Positions 11,240 to 21,727 of a DNA stretch of 32,346 nt are shown here, in pieces. Numbering within the stretch: position 1 is the first letter of the stretch; each line of letters opens with the position of its first letter. The notes beneath the pieces are model-generated. The model was given only the letters and a program-made list of their open reading frames with translations, did not search any database and was not told the DNA's origin. This DNA comes from Coprinopsis marcescibilis (taxonomy: Eukaryota > Basidiomycota > Agaricomycetes > Agaricales > Psathyrellaceae). The stretch is taken from positions 1-32,346 of the forward strand of contig ML210415.1 of assembly GCA_004369085.1 (NCBI GenBank). The letters run 5' to 3'. The translations under genes and the position numbers were made by a program.

Positions 11240-12113
11240 AGTCCAAGCGGCAAGGACAGAAAATTCTTCCGAGAAGTCTGGTCCGTCCAAGATTAAACCT
11301 TCCACCTGGGATTCCTCGGAGGATTGAGAACAAATACCTTGCTAACACCGATGCACGCTACAGTGTGGGTGACCGTTTCCATCAGGTCAGCCTAGTCGTA
11401 TGTTCGAAAACATGACCTGTGGTGCTGATTGAACCGCGGAGGTAAGACGAAGAAGTGGAAGTACAACCAATGGGGGTCACTTTCGAAGGGGTTCGAGAGT
11501 TCCGAAGTATTTGAAAAAGGTTGAAACGTGGTCGAGTTTCGTAACATTGTGGGCCGTCAGACATTGTCGATCCCACATTATCGAGGCATTCGATTCTTTG
11601 GTAGACGAGGTTAAATGTTCTGAGGAGTTGGCGGAGCTTTGTCGTAAGAACTCGACCTAACGTAGCACAAAAGGGTGCAAAGTCAGCTCAAAGAGTTTGA
11701 AACGGGTGTGAAACATACTGAGCAACCGCAGGATAGCTCTGGGACCAATGAAAGAGGTCGATACTTTGGACGTTAGGGGCTACGCCAGAATGCTCATGCG
11801 CATACTCGGGTACTGCAGCATAGTCAATAAGCGTGAAGCAACTTGTTTCTGGCGTGCGAGGTAGCAGTGAATAAACTGTTGGGCGATGGACATGCATTCA
11901 TGATAGTTGAGGACGAAGGAAACGGCGGCAGACAATGTGTCAACGAGTCCCGGCGCATTCCGGCAGGATCTGAATCATCTGATCTTGGCACATGGATCTG
12001 CACTTAAATTTAATGCCGGAGATATGCCCACGAAAGACTCAGAAAGGTCAAGCAACTAAGATTTTCAACGAAGTCTACGAAGCTAATCAAGTACGATAAA
12101 ACACTAATGTTAT
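11240..12113. other. Intergenic region, no gene seen
   Basis: About 870 nt between the DUF8021 promoter and the 3' end of UPO-3. No frame with recognisable protein features is present. Confidence 0.5.
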
Positions 12114-13480
12114 CTAGTTCTCACCCCATGGGAAGACTTGAGGGCAGGGTGGGGTCGGTCCGAGGGACTCGAACATGAATTTCAGGTTAATGTCCAAATT
12201 TCTTCGGAGGACTCCAGTGGGATTGGGGTATAATCCTCGGATAGTCGTGTTAATGAACTGGGTGTAGAACAGACAGAAGTCGAAAATGCCGCCAAGCCGA
12301 TTGTCAGGAACGAAATTGTTAACTCCAACATTCCTTCCGGCAGGCACTGGATGAGCAGTGAACACACTTTCGACGCCTTCGGATGAGACGGGCGCGGAAG
12401 CTCGGAAGAATCCACGAGGGAATCGCATATCTTTGAAGAAATTTTCTGCGTCAGCCAAAGGGAGGTGCTGAGGCTTGTCGGTACGCCCATCGACGAAGAT
12501 GTTGAGAGGGAAAGCGGCCTCAGCGAATACCGTGATATGACGCAGTCCCATGATCGAGAACTCAGGGTTGGTCGCCATTGACTGGAGAATTCGTTGATGC
12601 CGAAGTTCGGCTGCGACAGTCAGGTTATAGAAGCCGTCGCCATATCGGTTACTAAAGTCTTTGAACTGATAGGTTGAAGTAATTCAGGACTTAGACTAAA
12701 GGAACTAGAATCTAGGAACAAACCTGTTCGAATAGCGGCTCGTTGAGACTGTGGTTATCGCCAAAGAAAGCGTCGCCTATGTGAAGAACGGTCATTCTCG
12801 ATCACATTTTGCAAGGGAAATTACATACCTCTCGTCATACTGGCGTCGCCCTCAAATGTTCCATGATTGCTGATCCCTCCAACAATTGCTGGGCTTGGAG
12901 GATCAGGACCTGTCTTTCGAGTTTTCTCCCCGATGCTAATCAAGTCGGTGATCGGGTTCCCATCTACAAGATGAGCCGCGTATGTTGTGAACCTGGCAGC
13001 AAAGTTCTCCATGTTGAAGGCTTTACAGGTTCAGACTCAAATCAGAATGGGTGACATGACATGATCCACAATTCTTGTACCTTCTTGAACAGCTTCGATA
13101 ATCTGCACAGGACTAGCCACTCCATCTCGTGGAAGATACTTATCAAGGTGATATGTCAGCGTACCCGACGAAGCAATACTACTGCCATGACTCACACCGT
13201 GCGAAGCCAAAGTATTCAGACCTGGGCAAGGGCCTCTTATGTCGTTCTTCCGTGCAGCACGCCAGGGGTGCGCTGCATCGTCCACCAACTTCGCGCCCGT
13301 GAAGGCGGGTGGCCCAGGAGGGGGTGGTGGAACTCGAGGTCTCAGGTTTGGAACGATCTCTTCCAACTGACGCTCCGACAGACCACCAAGAGATCCATAC
13401 GCTGGAAACGCTGTCCCGTGAGACGCCTCAAAGAGAAAGACAGCGATAGAGAGGATCAGATGCTGAAGGAGCTGCACCAT
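12114..13480 (-). CDS. UPO-3: long heme-thiolate unspecific peroxygenase, secreted
   Basis: Exons (minus) 13480-13196, 13138-13081, 13020-12829, 12776-12724 and 12665-12114 give 379 residues. An upstream in-frame ATG at 13516 exists, but 13480 is preferred: it opens directly into the signal peptide (MVQLLQHLILSIAVFLF) and matches UPO-2 in length. Cys85 in RGPCPGLN is the heme ligand, Glu171-Gly-Asp the EGD motif, Arg238 and Glu245 the distal pair. The C-terminal Cys pair (DFCLFYT and PPCPQVFPWG) is present. The NPEFSIMGLRH block and the last 30 residues differ most from UPO-2. The end is WGEN instead of YGRD. Intron 1 is 57 nt, in phase 0 and free of in-frame stops, so its retention would add 19 residues right after the heme loop. 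Secreted oxygen transfer from H2O2 is expected from the family. Confidence 0.94.
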
Positions 13481-13541
13481 TGCAGAGTGACGGGGATGAA
13501 GAGGGATGAACAGCAATCCCTGCTTTCACCGGATAGAGGCC

Positions 13542-13549
13542 CTCTTATA
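13542..13549 (-). promoter_or_regulatory. TATA box of UPO-3
   Basis: TATAAGAG on the minus strand, 62-69 nt before the start codon, sharing the extended TATAAGAG word with UPO-4. Confidence 0.5.
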
Positions 13550-14234
13550 TCATTTTAAAGACTACTAAAACTAAATGGAATTAATACGTTTGACAAATTA
13601 ACCAATTACCATGCTGCGACGTGGGTCTCGAGGACTCGGCGCAGCAATCCACCCCACGTCAGTCAGACATTGAATGTCCAAGACAATGAGCGGCGTTTGA
13701 TTGACCAGGGAGAACCATGAGGAGTTCAAGTCTTCTTTTCTTCTTTCCAGTAACAGTGCGAAAGTTCTGAGCTGCTAAAGCTGTGCAGGTGGGGCGATTT
13801 CAACGGCAGGGGTATCAATGTTCGCACAACGTGAGCAAGATTACGAAGTATCAGGAAGCAAGGCCCGGCCTTGACTCCACGCTCTGCAGATACTCTACAG
13901 GTAACTGATGGTGGGGTCGTCTGGTATAGTTGGTCATTTGAATTGTTAGTCAAAGCATCCCGAGTAAGCCGACACCCGAATCACGAAACCTCGTTAACCC
14001 CGATTTGAATCGGGCGCTTAACCACGAGAACTGGTCCGAAGTCGCAGTGATGGCATAATTAACGAGATAATATTGTGACCGCGGTAGTATACTATACTGT
14101 TTATGTGTAGATAAATAATGTGTAGATAATCGCTCCACGTATATATATAATAAGAAAGTGTTCTAGCAATGAACGACCCTCAGAGAGATATGTATACTCG
14201 GAGCCTTCCGTCAGACCCCACAGTCTACCCTGAA
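13550..14234. other. UPO-3 upstream and UPO-4 downstream intergenic region
   Basis: About 685 nt separating two genes in the same orientation. It becomes AT-rich toward 14060-14160. No gene is seen. Confidence 0.5.
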
Positions 14235-15616
14235 TCAGTCTCTACCATAGGGAAAGACTTGAGGGCATTCCTCGCCGGCACCCGAGGACTCATAAAAAAA
14301 CTTCAAGTTGAGGTTCAAGTTGCGACGGAGAACACCTGTGGGGTTAGGGTACAATCCACGGATGGTTGTGTTCACAAACTGGGTGTAGAACGTGCACCCA
14401 TCGAGGATACTTCCCAGACTCTCGTCAACGGTGAAGGTATTAACACCTCCCACATTCTTTCCCGGCTGAACGGGGTGGGCAGTAAAGATTGCTGGGACGT
14501 TCTCTGTCCCGACGGGCGCAGCAGGACGGAAGAAGCCCTTAGGGTATCGCATACCCTTGAAGAAGCTCTCGGCGGAGGTCATGTCCAGGTGCCCGGCCTC
14601 GCCTGGTGCCGTTCGGCGGCCGTCTACGAAGAATGTGGCGGGGAATGTCGCTTCCGCGTAAGCGGTCAGATGTCTAAGGCCAAAAAGCGAGAATTCGGGG
14701 TTGGTAGCGATGGACTGCTGGATTCGCTGAAAGCGCAGTTCGGCCGCAACGGTCAGGTTGTAGAATCCGCCACCGAAACGATCGCTGAAGTCTTTAAACT
14801 GGGAGATATAATTTAGCACACGGATGTAGATGGGCGAGGTGGGAGCATACCTGGTCGAATAGGGTTTGGTTGAAGCTGTGATTATCTCCATCAAACGCAT
14901 CGCCTAGGGAAAGAACACGTTAATTTCGACTTTGGGACACGAGAGTGATATCAGAATGCACCTCTTGTCATGCTCGCGTCGCCCTCAAAGGTACCATGGT
15001 TGCTAATACCGCCGACGATGGCAGGAGAAGGGGGATCGGGGCCAGTCCTCCTCGTCTTCTGCCCGATGCTCAGCAAGTCTGTAATCGGGTTTCCATCCAA
15101 AAGGTGAGCAGCATAGGTCGTAAACCTTGCAAGCCGGTTTTCCATGTTGAAACCTTCAATCTCATGATCAGAAAACATCCGAGCGGTGTATTTTAGACAT
15201 TTCTCACCTTCCTGAACAGCCTTGATGATTTGTTCTGGAGTGGCAACACCATCGCGTGGAAGGTACTAATCGTACTAACGCGTCAGAAAAGCAAGAATGG
15301 GATAAGGTTATGAAGCTCCACTCACACCATGGGATGCCAAAGTGTTAAGACCTGGGCATGTTCCTCGAATATCGTCCTTTCCTTGACGCTGCCAGGGGTG
15401 CTTCTTGTCGTCCACAAGCTTGGCACCAGTGAATGCCAGAGGACCAGGCGGGGCTGGGGGAATGACTGGCTTCAACTTGGGCATAAGCTCTCTCAACTCC
15501 AAATCCGAGAGACCTCCAAGTGAGCTGTAAGATGCTGGGAACGCCAGAGCTGGCGTTACGCTCAGCGCTACAATGGCACAAGCCAGAGTCTTTTTGGACG
15601 AGAAAATCTGTACCAT
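14235..15616 (-). CDS. UPO-4: long unspecific peroxygenase with Thr-Cys-Pro heme loop
   Basis: Exons (minus) 15616-15326, 15265-15208, 15153-14962, 14903-14851 and 14798-14235 give 385 residues. The frame stays open upstream to 15811, but 15616 is preferred because it starts a Lys-containing signal peptide (MVQIFSSKKTLACAIVALSV) ending near PALAF. The TATA box also lies between the two ATGs. The heme-ligand Cys87 is kept, but the first Pro of the family Pro-Cys-Pro motif is Thr (codon ACA). Glu173-Gly-Asp, Arg240 and Glu247 are in place. In exon 4 the usual AFFGDN reads AFDGDN, putting Asp where AaeUPO has Phe134. The C-terminal Cys pair is present (DGCTFYT and EECPQVF). No stop or frameshift is seen, so it is probably expressed. 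The effect of the two changes on heme binding or folding is unknown. Confidence 0.93.
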
Positions 15617-15713
15617 CGTCGGAAAAGGATCGAGGAGAATGCGATCTCTAGGAAAGGGAAGAGGAGGAAAAATAGGAATGTCGCTGCTGTTTCCAACTGA
15701 CTTTACGCTCATC

Positions 15714-15721
15714 CTCTTATA
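15714..15721 (-). promoter_or_regulatory. TATA box of UPO-4
   Basis: TATAAGAG on the minus strand, 98-105 nt before the chosen start codon. It supports 15616 rather than 15811 as the start. Confidence 0.5.
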
Positions 15722-17006
15722 CTTCTGGACACGCTGCTGCAGGACCGAACTAACGTAACTACAGCCGCATCGCCAACCTCTGCCGCAGTGCACAAACGGT
15801 GTACCCGACATACCGTTTATGGTGATTCCGCCGAACTTTCGTAAAAGCTCAAAGTTTGGATCCTTAGAACACGGTCCCAGCGCAGCAGATAGTCAGGGTC
15901 CAGGGGACAGTGTGTCATCAATTCTTCAACATTAAGTCGCCGCGCCCTTGACTTGAACAGCCTCCACTACCCTCACGCGCGCAGTAAAAAGTCGCAGTAC
16001 CGTTCTGCACTGATTCAATCCCGGAATTCGGAAAAAATATCACACTAAGTTACTCAATGCAAGAAACCAGTGCAACATTGCATTGAATGTGGGGAAAGCT
16101 GTAGAACACGAACCGAGTAAGGAAACCAACGCCAACCCGAAGGTTCATTTAAACCCAGCTACAGCCTCTGAAGTCCCTTGAGGTGTGCACAATTCAAGGT
16201 GTGTACCAAGATAGGGCACTCCCGTACCACTCGCAAGATGACTACCACTGAATGCTCCAGGGAAATGGGCAACTGGTGATTGGTCGCAGCACACCTTTGG
16301 CGCCCGCACTAAGGGCACCGCAGCAAGTCCGAGAAACCCACCAGAGCCAAAATCAGCCACCCATCCTCCCACCGATCGCGCACCCCATGCATGACAACCT
16401 CATTCCCGGATCCCTACCACCCCGAAAAGGCACTCACCCCGGTAGCATGTCAAGGCCGCTTAAGAAATAACCGTGAAACAAACACACAGAGCGCCGAGCG
16501 GACAACTCGCCAGCTCCAATTCACAACTTTAAGTGCCCAAATCTCAACCCTCTCTTGCAAAGCTCGTGACGAGGAAGTTTAAAGTGGGAACTCAACCATA
16601 ACCTATAGCCAAGACGGAGATTCCACATCCCCGACAAGAGCCATTAGTGGGATTGGCGATCAGGACGAGAACCTCGACGTCCAACTATAACTATAACGAC
16701 ACACTTCTTTGACCTTTCTGATGCACTGAGCAAGTAACCTCCTTCGGACTTTCGATCCTGTCAATGCCCGTCGCTTGATCAATCGATAGTCAAAGATGGT
16801 TTCAACCTTGTCATTTTCCGAACGAGACGGTTTCATACTCGCTGGAGTATCAATGTAAAATGACTATATGACAACATAAATGGGTAATTCCCAGGCCCTC
16901 GGGTGTTAGTTAGTCGATGTACAACGCCCAGCGCACAAACAGGTTCTGCCTTCCACAGGCGTTTGACAGAGACACAGAATGTGTAGTTAACGGAGAGGTA
17001 CACATA
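15722..17006. other. Intergenic region, no gene seen
   Basis: About 1.3 kb upstream of UPO-4. Open frames up to 75 codons occur, none with protein features I recognise. Confidence 0.5.
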
Positions 17007-17126
17007 CACAGGGTGGCATGATCGATTATTTTGAGCCACAAGAATCGAGGATAATTCGATTCTTTTACGATTCCTCGATTATTTCACGATTATGTGGCCC
17101 TGGATAATCGGTCCTGCCACCCTGTG
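17007..17126. mobile_element. 120-bp foldback (MITE-like) element
   Basis: The ends are inverted repeats. The outer 12 nt, CACAGGGTGGCA, are perfect, and similarity continues inward for about 40 nt with eight mismatches, including the shared CGATTAT and GCCACA blocks. A second nested hairpin is visible inside (AATCGAGG against CCTCGATT). The structure and size fit a miniature inverted-repeat element or a short foldback DNA transposon. TA precedes the left end but the right flank reads AT, so no intact target duplication is evident. No coding sequence is inside. Confidence 0.65.
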
Positions 17127-17608
17127 ATGGCACCATCGTAGATAGAGTAGAAGGGAATTATCATTTCCCCGTGGCCTACGGCCGATGGAATGCAAAGCAT
17201 CAACAGAAAAAAACCCTCGAGTGAGGGGATAAACCTTGGTCGTTATGCGCGCAGAGACCAGAAATAGACTGTTGCTTTTCATCACAAAAATGTCTAAACG
17301 TTCAAACATGGAAAATGTGGCATCGCATAGTCCCAACCAAGCACAACCACTAACCCCACTGGCAGAACCACCTAAACACAAGATAATGTTCCAAAACAAA
17401 TGTAATGATTAGCACATCTAGTACACTACTATAGACTGCACACAACCACGCATAAATAAAAAATAAACAATAGTTCCAGTTCCAACCATCTAACAGATAG
17501 TACTAGTAGTAGGTAGCAAAACAAGGGTCCAAGAAAGCACAGAAAGAATCTCTTAGCTCTACGACGACTTCTTCTTTTTCAACAATCTCTCCCACCAACA
17601 ACCACAAT
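17127..17608. other. 3' flank of the cystathionine gamma-lyase gene
   Basis: About 480 nt without a gene, A-rich between 17380 and 17480. It likely holds the 3' untranslated region and polyadenylation signals of the minus-strand gene, but no single site is convincing. Confidence 0.4.
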
Positions 17609-19920
17609 CTACCACCCATTCACCTCAAACGCCTTCTCAAGCGCAACCTTGACATCATTCACCAAATCAATCTCGTCCTCGACACCCACACTCAACCTAA
17701 TCAACCCATCCGCAATCCCACTCGCCCTCCTCTCCTCAACCGGAATACCCGCATGCGTCATGCTCGCAGGGTGCTCCGCAAGACTCTCAACGCCACCCAG
17801 ACTCTCCGCGAGGGTGAACAGCTTCGAACTCGTGAGGAACGTCAACGCATGCCCATACGTCGGGAGCGTCAACGTCAACATGCCCGTATACGGGAATCCA
17901 AGCGGCGGGGGAGACGAGCTGTTTGACGACGACGAAAACGAAGCGAGCTTGCCAGCCCTGTAGAGGGACAACTCTTGGTGGGGACGAATCTCATCCTCCA
18001 CCCACCGCTTCGCATGCGAAGCAAGGTTATCCCAGGCAACACCATGCCTCTTCTTCACAACCTGCCGCCTGTACGCCGACACCTCATCCTCCTTTACACC
18101 CTCTTCAGCATCCTCAGGAGCGAGACCAGCATACCCAATCGCAACTTCAACACCCGCCCTCCCCTTCTCCCTCCTCTGCTCTTTCACCCACTCCCTCACT
18201 CCGTTGCCCACCGCAAGCGCATTGCGCCCATGCGCCTTCATCCTCAAATGAAGCGTCTTCAAACCCCTCTGGGCCAGCCAACTATCGTACGCACTCGGGA
18301 CAGCACCCAACGCGTTCTGCATGAACCTAAGCGTCTTGAAATAGTTCGCAAGGTGGTCTGGAGACGGGTGAGGAACCGGCCTCTCAACACCAGACAAGGT
18401 GGAATCGACGTCAAGCAGATGCTCAGACTCGGCACTGGGCAAAATAACAGCTCCCATCACAACGTCAGAGTGGCCATTGACGTATTTGGTCAGGCTGTGA
18501 AGGACGAGGTCCGCCCCCAGCATCAGAGGGTTTTGGTAGTAGGGCGAAGCGAAGGTGTTGTCGACCATAAGGATGGGGTGCGCAGGGTGGCTGTGGGCGA
18601 TACGCGAGATGAGAGGGATGGAGACGAGTTTGAGGGTAGGGTTGGTAGGTGTTTCGACTAGAATGAGCTGCGAAGAAGAAATGATGTCAGCATCGCGTTC
18701 TCAGCAGGGCGAGATGCACAGCCATAATCGTGAAAGCGAATGGGATCACAGCGAATCGAAGTGATCAACCCCAGGTATGTCACGAATGTAACAGTGAGAA
18801 AGGATTCCCATAAAGAATAAACTGAGAAGAGGAACGACCACGACGACATGCAGAGAAGTCACGTCGGAGGCTCTTCGGACAGAAGTCAAAAATGGGAAGA
18901 GCGGAAGCAGCGGTGGGGATCGGCGACACGTCGCACCGGAACAAAGCACAATATGATGAACACGCCACTTGACCTCGAGGGCCAAAAGCGGTCGTGTGGC
19001 AAACCCCTGAAAGCATGGAGCGGTAAAAGATAAGGAAGATACACGGAATGGCGCGGAATGAGAGAAGATAGCGATCGTGCGCCACAGTTGTGTGGCGGAG
19101 GACAACGCCTAACAGGCGGGAACGGACCAGGTATAGATGCATACCTTAGTATTATCTTTGATTCCTTCAGAGATGGTCTTCTCGTCGACGACCTCCATAT
19201 CCACAAAGGTAACGTCGAGGCCCTGGACCTCGCTGGCGACGCGCTTGAGATAACGGTAGGTTCCTCCGTAAACGTCATTGATGGAAAGTACGTGAATGGG
19301 TTGGTGAGCTGATAGCGAAGCACGTCAGCGGCCGGGAAATACACGCAATAGAAGTAGAGATGCCGACATACCAGGTCCGCCAGGAGTCTTCAAGTACTGG
19401 AGACTCTGAACGACAGTGGCGAGGGCGGCGCTACCGCTGGCAAAAGCCAGCGCCTCACGGCCACCTTCCTCGACGGATGCAAGGGCGGTCTCCAACGCAC
19501 GTCGGTTGGGGTTGTCGGATCTCGAGTATTCGTATCCTATCATACGAAATGGGATGAATCCATTAGACACAGGTCGAGATAGACAACATAGAGACACTTA
19601 CCGCTGTGTTCACCGGGAGCCTTCTGGGCGAAAGTGGTGCTCAGCGAGATGGCTGGGATGACGGCACCAGTGACACTGTCTGGCTCAGAACCGACATGGA
19701 TAGCCCTGGTACCGAAACCCAATTTTACAGAGGTTTCGCGAAGAGTGTCCGCCAACGACGCAAGTTCGGCGGGTGATGAGGGCCCAGGTGAGGTTGGGGC
19801 CGTGCTGTTAGAGTCCTTGTCCCGGTCGCTGTAGGCTGGTGTCTGAGCACCAGAAGATGTTGGCGAGGTTGAAGATGAAGCCAGCTGGACGCCAGCGAGT
19901 TGTATTTTGGATTCCGTCAT
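17609..19920 (-). CDS. Cystathionine gamma-lyase-type PLP enzyme
   Basis: Exons (minus) 19920-19602, 19536-19372, 19308-19145 and 18667-17609 give 568 residues. The Cys/Met-metabolism PLP fold starts near residue 68 (LGFGTRAIHVGSEPD). It runs through VIPAISLSTTF, the YSR motif (110-112), NPNRRALE, ASGSAA (139-144), DVYGGTYRY, VETPTNPTLKL and VDNTFASPY. Lys277 in HSLTKYVNGHSD is the expected Schiff-base lysine. The pattern fits cystathionine gamma-lyase (cystathionine to cysteine, 2-oxobutyrate and ammonia; reverse transsulfuration, cytosolic). A gamma-synthase or related lyase cannot be excluded without an alignment. Two features are odd. The protein is much longer than the roughly 400 usual residues, owing to a Ser/Thr/Pro-rich head of about 65 residues and a polar insertion in the C-terminal domain that includes a Ser run. 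Intron 3 is also 477 nt, far longer than any other intron here. Confidence 0.9.
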
Positions 19921-19984
19921 GGTTCAAGGTAGAGGGTCTAAGAAAAGTGGGAGTAAGTGCAAGTTGGAAATCAAATATGGGCTG

Positions 19985-19992
19985 TATAAATA
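19985..19992 (-). promoter_or_regulatory. Candidate TATA box of the gamma-lyase gene
   Basis: TATTTATA on the minus strand, about 65-72 nt before the start codon. It is a plausible core promoter but has no paralog to confirm it. Confidence 0.3.
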
Positions 19993-21518
19993 CCGGACCG
20001 ATAATAGCAAAGCCTAACCTGTCAGAAACTCTCACAAAGCCTGAGTAAGATGAAGAGAAGGAGCCGACCAGTCATTTTTCGCAAAATGAACGGCGGAGGA
20101 GGACAAATTGCTAACGATGGCGTATTCCCGGGATGAATAATAGATTCATCACGTGCCATCTTGCCTTTTTGGGATGATTGTTGCGCACTCTCCACTTTCT
20201 CGGGTCCCTGCGTCACCCTTTCAGCTCGATTCCGAATCCACTTCAGCACCGGTAACAACGATCTTGGGCCCATTTGGGGAATGAGACCATAGGGAGAGGT
20301 AATGGTGCCATAGGTCGACTTTGAATATACGTCCAAACTGCCACTCTCTGGCCCTACGGTCCATACCTGCCTAATTCAATGACAATCTAGCTTTCGTTGC
20401 TATCAAGAACCTAACGCCCCAGACCGGTTATTCAGCGAGGATTTGGAGAATCACTATACGAGATAATTCACAGTGTCACTGCCCACCCTGAGCCCGGCAA
20501 CTGCCCCATCTATTGACTTCCACTTTCTCCATTTTCCCCCCAGCCTGCCACCCTTGGTACCAACTAGTCCAACAATTAGAGCAACCATACCCACAATCCG
20601 GATCTTTGCCTTCTTTCCAAGCTCCTCCCGCATGGGCACATCCGTGAACGCACCTTGCAATGGGAAAACATTCCTATCGCAACGCGGTGCACATCTGAGA
20701 CCCATGCCGCCGACGCCGTCGCTTCGCGTTCACCGGCACACTTCCCACTTATATCCGACCTCATTTTGATTTTGATTTTGATATTCAGTGAGGGTGGCGG
20801 ACGGAACCAAGACTTTCGGTGTCTCTCCCAAGTGTTTTGTGGCTGATTCCTCGTATATTCCGTCGCGTATCGATTTAATATCCACAGGGTATTTTGGGGT
20901 TGTCGTACCAAGGTGACTGGTCAACTGAGCAATTCTGTGTATCGCCTGACTTCCCGAACGCCCCTCTTGTGGTATTCTTACGTCTGTGCGTCCGGTCTCT
21001 CAGCGGCGCCTATTCATTTCGCTAATGCCAGAAGCCCAGACGAGTTTAGCGTCGGCAAACCGCCGATTTCAATTGAAATCTGGAACCTGGAAAACCGAAT
21101 GGAAGTCTCTCTCGCTCCGAATCCCGAAGCATGCTCCCCTCAACCAACACTCTCTGGAATAAAACAATTCTGGTCAGAATTTCTATGCAATTCATGCCAA
21201 ATCTTTCAAGGTGACGAGTATGGAACGCCGCGACTGCTGTGATATAGGTTGATCGATGATCCGTCGCATTGATCGATGCCATTGATTCCACGAAAATAAC
21301 ATCGATAAATCACCAGCGTTTGTATGTTCACCCTGATCTGCTTGTGTCAGTTACGGCCATAGTCATCGTTGCATGCTCAACGCGGCTGTACTCAGCCATA
21401 CCCCTGCAGTCTGGTTGGTAATGATGAGTGAGCTCAATGATTAACTCTCGATTCTTGGCCGAAAGTAAGCAGAAAACTGTAGCGACGTCACCGATTAATC
21501 AGCCTCACAGCCACAACT
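19993..21518. other. Intergenic region, no gene seen
   Basis: About 1.5 kb upstream of the gamma-lyase gene. A run of TTTTGAT repeats lies at about 20763-20782. No coding region is supported on either strand. Confidence 0.5.
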
Positions 21519-21727
21519 TTGCATTGCGCTCTGTTTGATTCGATACTGGTTCCTCCACACAGGTGTACCAAGAAGTCCCGATAAAATATTGTCTATGGGG
21601 CCCAAAATACATCTGCCTGCGAGGCTGCGACCCTCGGCAAGCTCCTGGGCTCGAGGGACAACTTGGCGGGGATGGGAGTCGAACCCGGCCTTCGCGCAAC
21701 GGACATCCCTGCGGTACAGCCACAACT
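21519..21727 (-). repeat. tRNA-like / SINE-like candidate
   Basis: On the minus strand, 21728 to about 21661 reads like a tRNA head. A box-A-like TGGCTGTACCGCAGG is followed about 30 nt later by a perfect box B (GGTTCGACTCC), then CCCCGCCA. The acceptor and T stems do not pair well, so it is not a functional tRNA gene. About 140 nt of unrelated body follows. A 12-nt direct repeat (ACAGCCACAACT) occurs at 21507-21518 and 21716-21727, bracketing the body like a target duplication, although the right copy overlaps box A. An RNA polymerase III-type retroposon is a reasonable reading, not proven. Confidence 0.35.

Noticed and set aside
15617..15811. Upstream ATG extending UPO-4 by 65 residues
   Set aside because: It would bury the signal peptide, and the TATA box lies between the two ATGs.
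17923..18661. Long open frames on the plus strand across the gamma-lyase gene
   Set aside because: They are antisense to a coding exon with clear PLP-enzyme motifs; GC-rich codons leave the opposite strand open.
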